Below are positions 1 to 10,820 of a DNA stretch of 64,000 nt, one piece after another. Below the pieces are notes generated by a model. The model saw only the letters and a list, made by a program, of their open reading frames with translations, was not told where the DNA came from and did no database searches. A program made the translations under genes and the position numbers. The stretch is taken from assembly GCF_026151205.1 (NCBI RefSeq), contig NC_087072.1:722875-786874 (forward strand), read 5' to 3'. Numbering within the stretch: position 1 is the first letter of the stretch; every line of letters begins with the position of its first letter. Source of the DNA: Bolinopsis microptera. Lineage: Eukaryota > Ctenophora > Tentaculata > Lobata > Bolinopsidae.

Positions 1-599
1 CGCAATGTCGGCGAATGAAGCAAGGCAGTTCTTAAGCATTTGGAGCTAGGCCTCGGAATTTTTTTTGCGTTTTTGCTTGGCCACACAAGAATCTACAATA
101 ACAAAATATCTGAAGCCCTTCAAAATAGTGTGTTACAAAATTTTACAAACAAATATTTTAAAGTGGCTTTCTCCTACAACCAACAAGTAAAACATGGCCA
201 GCTTGCACCATCTGTCGTAGATATCACAAATGATTATATGTGCCTTGCACATATATAATATATTCCAAATCTCAATGGTATTTAATTCATGATAAACGTT
301 GATAAATATTTAAATATTATAAACAGACAAACATGAATATTTGCTAACGCAAGGTACTCTCTTTCTCCGTCCTCACTAATATGTGTTGCCACTGACCTCC
401 TTTATAAGGAAACTCTGTCATTACCCGGCCCTTTACCCTCCTCGAGACTATAAGGGATTGTTCACATATAATATACATAACTACGAACACCAGCAGAAGG
501 GGTAAAGAGTTTGGAAAAGGTTGCGCTAGTGTACTTTCTACATAATTGCATTGTAAAAGTCATGATCTGGCTTACGTAAAATATGAACCATCCCTTACT
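1..599. other. no recognisable feature
   Basis: AT-rich intronic sequence before MED12 exon A. Short open frames here show no family resemblance. An earlier MED12 exon was looked for and not seen. Confidence 0.6.
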
Positions 600-656
600 G
601 TACCGAGTCAGTTACTATGGTTACCAGTCAGTTACTATAGGTATCAGTCAGTTAAC
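600..656. repeat. 20-bp repeat CAGTTACTATGGTTACCAGT, before exon A
   Basis: Three imperfect copies just upstream of the exon A acceptor. The same unit returns five times at 2,497-2,605, and single copies appear at 3,060-3,095 and 3,658-3,680. Confidence 0.85.
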
Positions 657-686
657 AACTCCTAACATCTCCTCCGCACTCCGCAG

Positions 687-847
687 GTCAATGATGACAC
701 TGTCCATGGACATGATGAACCGGTTCGCGGGACTGAAGAAGTTCGTGACAGTACCACTGGACATCTACCTGTGTATTACTGCAGTTCTGAAGAAGTACCA
801 GACCTGCCTGCTTATCTCAGAGCGAGATACTGAGTTCGTGTTTGACG
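687..847 (+). CDS. MED12: MED12 exon A
   Basis: Acceptor CTCCGCAG ends at 686. The exon has one leading base, 53 codons and one trailing base (phase 1 end), with donor GTGGGT at 848. It reads MMTLSMDMMNRFAGLKK through LCITAVLKKYQTCLL to the end EFVFD, matching the human MED12 helical segment that has LCIVAVLRHYHACLIL followed by QVFE. An alternative donor GTAACA six bases on would break phase with the next exon. The last 26 bases and the donor are the seed of the 62-bp array that follows. Confidence 0.87.
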
Positions 848-2236
848 GTGGGTAACAATCTAGCTATTATATATTATCTACTAGCGAGATACTGAGTTCG
901 TGTTTGACGGTGGGTAACAATCTAGCTATTATATATTATCTACTAGCGAGATACTGAGTTCGTGTTTGACGGTGGGTAACAATCTAGCTATTATATATTA
1001 TCTACTAGCGAGATACTGAGTTCGTGTTTGACGGTGGTTAACAATCTAGCTATTATATATTATCTACTAGCGAGATACTGAGTTCGTGTTTGACGGTGGG
1101 TAACAATCTAGCTATTATATATTATCTACTAGCGAGATACTGAGTTCGTGTTTGACGGTGGGTAACAATCTAGCTATTATATATTATCTACTAGCGAGAT
1201 ACTGAGTTCGTGTTTGACGGTGGGTAACAATCTAGCTATTATATATTATCTACTAGCGAGATACTGAGTTCGTGTTTGACGGTGGGTAACAATCTAGCTA
1301 TTATATATTATCTACTAGCGAGATACTGAGTTCGTGTTTGACGGTGGGTAACAATCTAGCTATTATATATTATCTACTAGCGAGATACTGAGTTCGTGTT
1401 TGACGGTGGGTAACAATCTAGCTATTATATATTATCTACTAGCGAGATACTGAGTTCGTGTTTGACGGTGGGTAACAATCTAGCTATTATATATTATCTA
1501 CTAGCGAGATACTGAGTTCGTGTTTGACGGTGGGTAACAATCTAGCTATTATATATTATCTACTAGCGAGATACTGAGTTCGTGTTTGACGGTGGGTAAC
1601 AATCTAGCTATTATATATTATCTACTAGCGAGATACTGAGTTCGTGTTTGACGGTGGGTAACAATCTAGCTATTATATATTATCTACTAGCGAGATACTG
1701 AGTTCGTGTTTGACGGTGGGTAACAATCTAGCTATTATATATTATCTACTAGCGAGATACTGAGTTCGTGTTTGACGGTGGGTAACAATCTAGCTATTAT
1801 ATATTATCTACTAGCGAGATACTGAGTTCGTGTTTGACGGTGGGTAACAATCTAGCTATTATATATTATCTACTAGCGAGATACTGAGTTCGTGTTTGAC
1901 GGTGGGTAACAATCTAGCTATTATATATTATCTACTAGCGAGATACTGAGTTCGTGTTTGACGGTGGGTAACAATCTAGCTATTATATATTATCTACTAG
2001 CGAGATACTGAGTTCGTGTTTGACGGTGGGTAACAATCTAGCTATTATATATTATCTACTAGCGAGATACTGAGTTCGTGTTTGACGGTGGGTAACAATC
2101 TAGCTATTATATATTATCTACTAGCGAGATACTGAGTTCGTGTTTGACGGTGGGTAACAATCTAGCTATTATATATTATCTACTAGCGAGATACTGAGTT
2201 CGTGTTTGACGGTGGGTAACAATCTAGCTATTATAT
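822..2236 (+). repeat. 62-bp array carrying the exon A end and splice donor (about 23 copies)
   Basis: Period exactly 62 bp, nearly identical units. Each holds the last 26 exon A bases (GCGAGATACTGAG..TTTGACG), the donor GTGGGTAAC, and an AT-rich linker. One unit (about 1,033) has GTGGTTAAC. Reading through the first donor in the exon frame gives GAC GGT GGG TAA. Confidence 0.97.
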
Positions 2237-4547
2237 CTCTATTTGCCTGAGGGTATCTTGAGTCAGTAAGGCCTTGAGTCATGCCTTACCATAATATCTG
2301 ATCACTTTGAAATTGTAGAATGATGCCGTTATTTTACCTTCACACACTCCAACATTATGCTGACCGTAGTGGTAGACTGTATAGTAGTAAACTGCGTCCG
2401 TTCACACGATATTTGGCAAATAAGTAAATCGTGATAATTACATCATTTCACTGAGTAGTCCCAGGTTTGACGGGCCACATCAGCTGTGATGTCACCTTAG
2501 TTACTATGGTTACCAGCCAGTTACTATGGTTACCAGTCAGTTACTATGGTTACATGCCAGTTACTATGGTTACCAGCCAGTTACTATGGTTATCAGCCAG
2601 CTCGCCTAAACTAGAAACTCTTTTTACGATAGTTCACTGGAAATAAAACTTGACGAGTACCGAGAAGGATATAAAATGGAATATTTATGTTGCGACAGTA
2701 GTTAGTAAACCTGTTCGCAGAAGCAGCTCATCCTATTTGTAAACCGCTGTTACATTTATTCTTAAATTGAGTAACGTCAGCATCTCTCAAGTTGAGTAAC
2801 GTCAGCATTTCTTTATGTTTGACAAGTTTATTTAAAGAGTTTTATAGGATCCCTCTCAAGCAAGCAACCATATTAGCAGTTCAGCAACCATATTAGCAGT
2901 TCAGCAACCATATTAGCAGTTCAGACACGATGTTTAATAATATTACTGGCTAGTCGTCTCTGGTCATTAGAATATTAGAATATTTCGAATAGAATAATAA
3001 AATCTCTCATTTTACGATATTATTGACATCAAACTACCCAATAATGGTTAAGAGGGTGTTACGCTATGTTACTATGGTTACAATAATGGTTAACCACGAG
3101 GGTTATATTTTGAGTATGAGGTTTGTTAGTATGACGTTAATTTCTTATTACAACCACTTGTTGCCACTTCCGCCCAGAATCTTTGACGTGCGTCAAATGT
3201 CACGTCAAACATCTGGAGCCCTAGTGCTCAGTAGGGCTAGACTGGTTAGATATTACTCTGAACCTAGTAACCTTAGTAACCTAGTAACCTGTTAACCTGG
3301 TAACCTGGTAACCTTGTTGCTTGCACAAGAGCAATTCTAATTGCAAATCATAATTTCAAACTCAGCTTAAACATTGATATTAGATATGTACATGGCATAT
3401 ACAATGAATATTCAATATGAATTACATTTCAGATATGTGAATGACTGAATCGCTTGTAAACATTTTAAATTGTTTGGACGTTGGACACTTTTAGATAATA
3501 ATCATGGTATGAGAACCTTTCGTGCTTCATCAACCCGCGTTAATACCTGCCCTAAACAGTAAACATGGTACCTGCCCTAAACATGGTACCTGCCCTAAAC
3601 AGAATAGTTTGGACTTCATGTATATACCACGAAGAGGGTGTTTCACGCTAAACCAGCCAGTTACTATGCATGTATGGTTACGCTAAAATCAATAGTTGGA
3701 AATCCCATACACCGACTAAATATCTATTTTAAGTCTACCTACCAACTAAGTAAATAAAATAAAGTACGCCAAAGCTCTTAAATAGTTTGTTTTGCTGGAA
3801 CCATTGTTAGTCGTGGTCCCGGCAGTGTTAGCAAGTCCTGGTCCATGCAAAAAATAAGTGCCGGTCAATATTTGCATGTGATGTCACATGTGATGGTATG
3901 TTTTGAGAGAGATGTCACATGTGGCATCTCTCAAAACACTTGTTCTTGAACGGAAGGAGCATTTTAATATTGAACCACCCGCGATGTTCTTCATGATTGT
4001 CATAGAACGGTTGAAATTTCTTTCACCGCTAGCAATTAGATAAACGTCACTGAATGGATTCTACAAAAATACCTGGAAATTGAAGTTTGATGAACTGTCA
4101 TATAAACATCACCAAAACATCAGGATCGTGATGAAATAAAGTGGTTTGATCAATGTTTGTAGACATATTAATTACCATGGTAACCATGTGACTTGATTTA
4201 TTTCCATCCTGTCGGTGTTTGTTAAATGTTACTAAAATAAGAAACTGTTTAATATACTCCGGTGACTGGTCCTGACTGAGGCAGTGTCAGTGCTGTGAGG
4301 TCCTGTAGGCTGGTCTGGAAAGGTCACGTTACATTAGTGCTTATTGATTTTCAAACAAATCAATGAGATAGGGGATGTTGTTTGAGATAACCTGTCGGAG
4401 CTTGATCGATTCTATTAAGTAGCCCTCCTGTTGAACCCGACAGAATTGCTCAATCTGTGGTGTGTCCCACAGATCTCATGTAAACGTCAACCCCCCCCCC
4501 CCCCCCCCCCCACGCATTAGAATCTGACAGCTTCATGTTCATTTCAG
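2237..4547. other. MED12 intron A-B, remainder
   Basis: Small repeats only: 20-bp GCAACCATATTAGCAGTTCA x3 (2,871-2,925), CCTAGTAAC-type 8-mers (3,258-3,312), ACCTGCCCTAAACA x3 (3,539-3,601), a hairpin GTTTTGAGAGA..TCTCTCAAAAC (3,900-3,937), and a C run at 4,489-4,511. No coding seen. Confidence 0.8.
2497..2605. repeat. 20-bp GTTACTATGGTTAC repeat, 5 copies
   Basis: Same family as the copies before exon A, now on the other side of the 62-bp array. GTTACYATGGTAAC-like words recur across the whole window, including the transporter gene. Confidence 0.9.
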
Positions 4548-4660
4548 CCCTGTCCCGTTTAACTGAGAAAGACAGTCCGGTGAGTGCAGCTGAGAAGTGT
4601 ATCCTGGTGTACAGACAGGAGCTACACAAGGCCAGCCCTAAACTATCCAACAATCGAGAG
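4548..4660 (+). CDS. MED12: MED12 exon B
   Basis: Acceptor TTCATTTCAG ends at 4547. Two bases complete the codon split from exon A, then 37 codons end in phase 0 at donor GAG|GTGAAC. The peptide contains AAEKCILVYRQELHKASPKL, matching human [20 protein letters not shown]. A C run of more than 20 bases lies about 35 bases upstream of the acceptor, so the polypyrimidine region is unusually C-rich. Confidence 0.88.
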
Positions 4661-4896
4661 GTGAACTTTAGATTAGGTTCTATACTTACAACTACTTATT
4701 AACTAAGTATTTACTTTTCATAGTTGAAGTAGCTGTTAGCAGCTATCATACTTCCCCAAGTAATAACTGCGTTATAATTTCTCTAATATCTACGCTGAAA
4801 CTTTTAATAACATCTATTTAGATCAGAGAGCAGGCACACGTTTAAAGAGCAGGCACACGTTTAAAATCGTGCAGACTAATTCTGTTCCACCTCCAG

Positions 4897-5037
4897 GAGC
4901 CCAACAGCCCGAAATACAGCAGTTCGAAGAAACAGAGACTGAAAGCGATTCCTAGCAACATCTCCCCTCACTCGGACACATTTAAAGACTCTATCAGTAA
5001 CCCGCGCCATGTCAATATCATGGAGATGTCCGACAAG
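4897..5037 (+). CDS. MED12: MED12 exon C
   Basis: Acceptor CACCTCCAG ends at 4896; 47 codons in phase 0; donor AAG|GTAATT. The peptide begins EPNSPKYSSSKKQRLK and ends HVNIMEMSDK. It falls where human MED12 has a poorly conserved linker between the AERCILAYL and ILCAELT blocks. Sequence similarity is weak here; the call rests on phase, splice sites and position. Confidence 0.75.
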
Positions 5038-5635
5038 GTAATTAGTAACCTGCCTGACTCCGGCTACCTTTTCATTAATTTGTCTCAGGGTCGTTCAACT
5101 GTAAGTTCTACTTCAGAGCCGGACTCGGATAGATATAATAACATAAACCCGCCACGCAAAGGGTTTATATAACAGATCATCCCGCGCTAGCGGGATGATC
5201 TGATAAACACATACGAGTGCGCGCAGCGCACGAGTTTTGTGTTAATATGTAATCCCGAAGCGCCAGCTGAGGGATTACATTTATTTAGCCCTGAGCGTGA
5301 AGTGTTTATGGATTATAATTATCTCCGGCGATTTCGACAAGGGATTTATACTTTAGAAGACTAACTGTACTGTCCGGAACACGATTGGAAAGCAGTTCAT
5401 CAATCTGAATGTCAAACCGATCTGTCATAGTGGAGCAATAGCTTGAACGTTAACAGGAACAAGAGCTGGAAGGAGAGCAAGCAAAACAATACTATTTTTA
5501 GGGCACGGACAAGGGTAGCTGGCTAGTCGCCAAATTCTCACGCCACGCGTTGGAGAAATTCCAAGAATTAGCTGCTTTGGCAACGTTCCCAGGAATTTGC
5601 GTGTAAAAGAAGTGGACGGTTACGATGTTTCATAT

Positions 5636-5719
5636 CACGTGGTGCGCTTTCGTGTCACGTGGTATAGACTCGGCGTATGCTATTGGTGGCACGTGGTACG
5701 CACGTGACGCGCCCACGTG
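5636..5719. promoter_or_regulatory. cluster of five CACGTG E-boxes
   Basis: CACGTG at 5,636, 5,656, 5,690, 5,701 and 5,714, five in 84 bases. CACGTG is the canonical site of bHLH-zip factors (MYC, USF, MITF types). Function as an intronic enhancer is inference. Confidence 0.55.
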
Positions 5720-6134
5720 ATCGCGCGTCTAACTGTTCTACTATTATCGAGTTCTAATCAGCAGTATCATTGATTATTGTAAGTCGGAGAATTGAATGAT
5801 AAACATCAGTTACGACTAAAAAGCGGGCCGGGTTTATACAAATTTCCGGGGCGGGATGATATCACCTTGAGATGTTTATCTAACAGCGGGCCGGGCTGAG
5901 TGATAATATGATCCCGCGTCGAAATCCCGGAGATATTTATATAGTCATAGAACTAGAAGCTGTCTTAAAAGACTAGAACAACTGTTTGTTTGTTTATAGA
6001 ACCCGTCCCCAATCACAGTGCTGGCAAGCACGAACGGTGTCTTTATTGGGGGTATACTATGTACCCCCTTTACTATTATAACCCCTTTGGTACTCGTCGG
6101 AAGCCTCTTTCGTGCATGCGAAGCGTGCACTCCG

Positions 6135-6169
6135 GCCGGAGGCGGCGGCCGAAGGCCGCCGCCTCCGGC
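6135..6169. other. perfect 16-bp GC hairpin with GAA loop
   Basis: GCCGGAGGCGGCGGCC, loop GAA, then its exact complement, followed by a short T run. It stands out in an AT-rich intron. Confidence 0.9.
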
Positions 6170-7571
6170 AGGAGTTTTTCAGGCATTAAGACTCATCGGA
6201 AGTCGTTCAGCAGATTTATTTTTAGTTCAAAACATTCTAATTTGATGTCAAAGATGACAGGAATAAAAAATAGTTATGTTGAGATTTTTAAGAAATTTGC
6301 ATAAAATACTCGCCAGCACTGTTATACGAAATTCGGTAAAAAACCCAAAATCGCCATATTCAGGTGCCTTAAAAACCATGTTAAAATTGAGTTAGAGATC
6401 TGAAATTTTTCAGGGCGTCTAGACGTTGACCAAATCGACTGCAAATTAAAGTTTCAGGTTTCAGGAACATCGGGAAGTGGGTTTTCTAGAACCCCTGTTT
6501 TATGACAGATTGTCGTGATATCTATATACATATATATATATACATATATTCAGGGATAGACGCTTTGCCAGTCAATTGTAGCCTGTATTTAAGTGTCCAT
6601 AGATTCAAAAGTATAAAAGATACAGCCATTCCCGACCACAGGTCTTGCAAATAATTGTTTATACTTTAGTTTACATTGTATAAAAAAATTATTTGACGTC
6701 ATAAACACCCCTTGATGACGTCATCAAGTTAACCGTTTTTAAAACTTGATTTTTGACAAAGTAATAACTTTTAAAATTAATTTTAAACCATTAAGGAGTA
6801 ATTTTATTCAAAATCTGAGTAAATTTTCATCTTAGATAATTGTTCAAGCATTCTGAAAATCTATCGGAAAGTTTTTCTAGCTTGCTCCTTCATAAAGATA
6901 TTCGTCATTGAAGTTTGTGCTTTTTTGAAGAATTATTTTATAAAAACGTCAATTTTGCGATTTAGTATTCTCTGGTGTTGGGCCATGCCTTGGGTTGTGG
7001 AGCTCAGTTCTGCTTCCTATAGGTATAAATTGTGCATTAGGCTAGTTTTAAAGTTGAAAATCGAAAAGTTGCACACGTGGGGACACGCCCAAATTGATAG
7101 AAAATCGCTAAAATCACTTAAAATTGCTGTTTTCGTCATTTTCTGTCAACTTTAGAGTGCCGTTGTGATTACAGTTCTTCTTGAAATACTTTGAAACTTT
7201 GCATGCTTATCAAGCTATATATAAAACAATTACATGCAAAAATTTACGGCGATTCAATATTGGATGCGCACGCAACGTCCGCTCAAAGTTTGCACGTGCG
7301 AAAGGTGAGAATTTTGCTCATTCGTGATTTCCAACAAATTCTGCTTTGCCACGACAGTTTAATGTCATTATATATGAATTTAATGCCAACTTGAATGAGT
7401 ATTAAGTGGCATATTCAGTCAGTGATCGACCGATATGCTTCCCTAAACACAAGGAAATGTTTTTAAAGGAAAAATTTCGAAATCGTTGAAACTTCCTCCT
7501 TATTAATGAAGATATCAGTTTATATTTCGACTTTATAAAGTACCCTGACATTATAATCAAAAAGAGATGAT

Positions 7572-8083
7572 ATTTTACCAAAACCCATAATCATGGGTAG
7601 AGTGGACCGCTGTCAGTGTCTCTCTTTCCCAAACAAAAGGAAATGATATTAATTTGATTGACCGTTCTCAAATGCAAAATGATACCGAGAATGAAATCGG
7701 TCGCTCGCTTTTCCCATTCATTTACAATTGTAATAGATTAAGAAGAACTACCCAAAGGCAGCTGTACTCGGCAATGAAGATTCAATAAACTTCAGCTTGT
7801 TCAATAAGTAATAACTACCACCCTTGTCCCTTACCCCGAAATACTATCGACCCGAACGCAACCCAAAGAGATTTTTACAGCATCTGATTGATGTAATCAA
7901 TCGAAACTTAATTATACAATTCGTAAGCCGTGAATGAATGGGAAAAGCGAGCGACCGATTTCATTCTCGGTATCATTTTGCATTTGAGAACGGTCAATCA
8001 AATTAATATCATTTCCTTTTGTTTGGGAAAGAGAGACACTGACAGCGGTCCACTCTACCCATGATTATGGGTTTTGGTAAAAT
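7572..8083. mobile_element. foldback/MITE-like inverted repeat
   Basis: Arms 7,572-7,721 and 7,933-8,083 are nearly perfect reverse complements (about 150 bp) around a loop of about 210 bp. Outer tips read ATTTTACCAAAACCCATAAT. About 110 bp of the same arm recurs at 62,212-62,322, showing a dispersed family. No coding capacity. Confidence 0.85.
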
Positions 8084-8325
8084 CTCGTATCGGAAAATGA
8101 CTAAACTCAGGTCTGAGTGTGAATACGGGTGGTACCTGCAAGAGTGTTCATTAAGCATTTAGAGTTCTGTAAAACTGCAGTTACAATTGTGCTAGAGTAT
8201 TTTTAGTATATACGATTGGTATCAGATATATATCCCTACATGCTTCCAAAATTTGTAAAGCCGTAGTAGACTAGAACAACTATTAATATCCTGAATTGAC
8301 CATGTCAAAATATATCAATCCTTGA

Positions 8326-8411
8326 ATTCTTACTGTCATCAAGATGCAGTTAGGCCTAACCAGTTAGCCCTAACCAGTTAGGCCTAACTGCATCTTGGTG
8401 ACAGTTAGAAT
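8326..8411. repeat. 35-bp-arm hairpin
   Basis: Arms 8,326-8,360 and 8,377-8,411 pair with two mismatches; loop 16 bases. The arms contain GATGCAGTTAGGCCTAAC. It may be a short nonautonomous element. Confidence 0.85.
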
Positions 8412-8677
8412 GGTTTCCGGAGTTTCCCAGTTTCACTGAAGTATTTCTCACTACCACTTGCCCGGTGACTGAAAGCTTCTGCCACCGTTTAAGTAATACT
8501 AATAGCGAGAAATCAGAAATGTTACTGTTAGCCAACAATACTTCGTTTGAGGAATAAACTGAAAATAGTTGCAAAAAGGATATTGCTGATTTTATAAGCT
8601 CTTAAAACAGAATTTAATCAAAAAAGAAACGGAGTTATAATTTTAATTTGCAAAAGTTTCACACGTGGAATTGAAGA

Positions 8678-9105
8678 TTGCCCCCTTTTTAAGATTGCCC
8701 CCTTTTTAAGATTGCCCCCTTTTTAAGATGCCCCTTTTTAAGATTGCCCCCTTTTTAAGATGCCCCCTTTTTAAGATGCCCCCTTTTTAAGATGCCCCCT
8801 TTTTAAGATGCCCCCCTTTTAAGATTGCCCCCTTTTTAAGATGCCCCCTTTTTAAGATTGCCCCCTTTTTAAGATGCCCCCTTTTTAAGATGCCCCTTTT
8901 TAAGATGCCCCCTTTTTAAGATGCCCCCTTTTTAAGATTGCCCCCTTTTTAAGATGCCCCCTTTTTAAGATGCCCCTTTTTAAGATTGCCCCCTTTTTAA
9001 GATGCCCCCTTTTTAAGATGCCCCTTTTTAAGATTGCCCCCTTTTTAAGATGCCCCCTTTTTAAGATGCCCCTTTTTAAGATTGCCCCCTTTTTAAGATG
9101 CCTCT
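8678..9105. repeat. 16-bp C/T-rich minisatellite, about 26 copies, before MED12 exon D
   Basis: Unit AAGATGCCCCCTTTTT (or AAGATTGCC...). It ends about 30 bases before the exon D acceptor, giving an abnormally long pyrimidine-rich approach to the splice site. Confidence 0.95.
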
Positions 9106-9135
9106 GAAATACAAAATCAAACGCTGTGTGTTCAG

Positions 9136-9314
9136 ATCGGTAAGGACGAGACAGCAGGGCAGAGTTTCGTTTCCACGGTGATTGTGGAGGTGTGTTCCGG
9201 CTACAATAAACACAAACTCCCGGACCTTGTGAAACTGTGTGCGGAGCTCACTACTCAACACAACTACCTGGAGGCTATCTGGATATCTGCCATCAACTGC
9301 CCTCAGCAGTGCGG
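9136..9314 (+). CDS. MED12: MED12 exon D
   Basis: Acceptor GTGTGTTCAG ends at 9135; 59 codons plus two bases; donor G|GTTAGA at 9315. It reads IGKDETAGQSFVSTVIVEVC, then LVKLCAELTTQHNYLEAIW, ending NCPQQC plus GG. It aligns with human [32 protein letters not shown] and NGTCG. The start lies about 35 bases after a C/T-rich 16-bp array that may act as an extended polypyrimidine region. The following intron is about 29 kb. Confidence 0.9.
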
Positions 9315-9420
9315 GTTAGAATTCATTTTTAAGTATTTCTCATAGGATTACTTACGGCGGTAGTTTCGCTAAAGTAACTCTGCTTTTATCTCTCGATTAA
9401 AAGATGAGTAACGACCACAT

Positions 9421-9497
9421 CATAATATGTCCCAGTGACCCCACCCTAATATGTCCCAGTGACCCCACCCTAATATGTCCCAGTGACCCCACCCTAA
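9421..9497. repeat. 24-bp tandem repeat, 3 copies
   Basis: AATATGTCCCAGTGACCCC plus ACCCT, about 100 bases after the exon D donor. No exon copy within. Confidence 0.9.
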
Positions 9498-10184
9498 TCT
9501 GTGCTATGCCAGTACCACGAAACAATGTTTGGATCTTGAAAATGGGATAATACTGTCGAATTAAGAACAATGTTATGGTTCGTATATAGCTAGCTGACTG
9601 GTAGTTGGGTCCGAGTAGGTTTGGTTAATCTGCGGCCAAACTGGATACGAATTACATAATTACATAATTACATAATTCAAACGACAGATTGTTGTTTTCA
9701 AAGCTCTCTAATAACATGTGCTAAGCTTTGTTCAACAAGCGAGATAACAATCTGCAGTCTGAAGTTGTACGAAAATTTAAAATTATGAATATACCATAGT
9801 TTTTAGGTTACAGCGACAAGAATTGAGTAAAAACTTAATTCTAGAAATTAGCTCATATGAGAAGCAAATAATAGCTGAACTCCGAAAAGCCACTGATTTC
9901 GTGAATTCGACACCTTTCAGCAGCTTCAGTATTGCTTTCTTGCATTGTGGTTTGAACATTTTCAAATATTGGCATGACACTGAGCTGAGTCTAAAAACAA
10001 CTTTGAGTGCTTGAAGAATATTAAATTTCTATGTGTGGCAGTGTTGCAACCGTTAATTGGATGAGGGCTGCGACTCCTTCATAAAACCATTCATAGTGGA
10101 AAAGAATAATAAATTGGACAATATTATGCCGTTTATAATTGTGGTTAAAATCGAATAAAATGTCTGTTAAACTTTACTGTTGAA
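9498..10184. other. intronic, nothing recognised
   Basis: AT-rich; TACATAAT x3 at 9,652-9,677. Overlapping short frames on both strands at 9,783-10,014 have no support. Confidence 0.6.
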
Positions 10185-10378
10185 GTTAAGAAAGATTTAC
10201 TGCCAGCAGTAAGTTTTCCATCTTTTTGTTACCGGATACGATTATATTGGCATCATCTGCGTATAAAATAAACTTTGCCAGTGTGCTTATGCCAGGTAAG
10301 TCATTAATGTATAGGACAATGAGTAGAGGACCCAGGATGCTGCCTTGCGGTACTCCGTACTTCATATCTCTACACGAG
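10185..10378 (-). mobile_element. non-LTR retrotransposon reverse transcriptase fragment
   Basis: Read on the - strand, this gives [20 protein letters not shown], then DLPG and [17 protein letters not shown], i.e. the GxPQG and YADD motifs of a LINE-type reverse transcriptase (jockey/CR1-like wording). About 60 codons are open, ending in a stop after [11 protein letters not shown]. No endonuclease or 3' end is attached, so this is a dead fragment. It lies in the MED12 intron about 0.5 kb below the GPCR stop. Confidence 0.9.
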
Positions 10379-10820
10379 GAATCAGCGCCATTATTTTACT
10401 GATATATTTGGCAATTTACCATATATTTATATTGCAGATCTCCTGTTGCAATGCTGTATCTTGTACAATGAATAGTTCATTTTGAGGGGAATAAATAAAT
10501 AAATAGCAACAACAATTACCCGCCAATGAAAGTAAAAATTAATAAACATGAACACGTTAATGATAATCGCATCAGCCAAAGCGTTTAAACAAAAATCTAG
10601 TTAAAATAAATATTTAAATCTCATAAAACCCCCGAAAATGGATCTTTAAAAGTAGGTTTGAAACTGCGGTCCTTATTATTTAAATGCACAAATGCACTTT
10701 CTCTATTATAATGCCACACAGCCATATCTTTCACTACCAATCAAAAACAACTAAAAATGAAATAGATCCGTTCCTTTGCTTTCGGTAACTTATTTAATCT
10801 TGTATTATGTATTATGTAAT
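10379..10820. other. between LINE fragment and GPCR stop
   Basis: AT-rich. Contains the receptor's presumed 3' UTR (- strand) with an ATTAAA signal close to the stop. Nothing else seen. Confidence 0.5.

Larger units (their letters stand above)
5038..7571. other. MED12 intron C-D, structured GC-rich island and unique DNA
   Basis: From 5,140 to 5,945 the sequence is GC-richer, with short inverted repeats (CAGATCATCCCGC/GCGGGATGATCTG, 5,173-5,202) and repeated CGGGATGAT words; it may be a decayed transposon. A CACGTG cluster (5,636-5,719) and a strong hairpin (6,135-6,169) follow. 6,300-7,571 is AT-rich with no family I recognise. Confidence 0.6.

Noticed and set aside
6135-6185. GC hairpin plus T run as a bacterial-style terminator
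   Set aside because: Animal nuclear context; intrinsic terminators of this kind do not apply to RNA polymerase II introns.
5945-6304. Overlapping frames around 6.0-6.3 kb, including a hydrophobic one
   Set aside because: Three mutually overlapping frames span the GC hairpin; no known protein resemblance and no splice-phase link to MED12.
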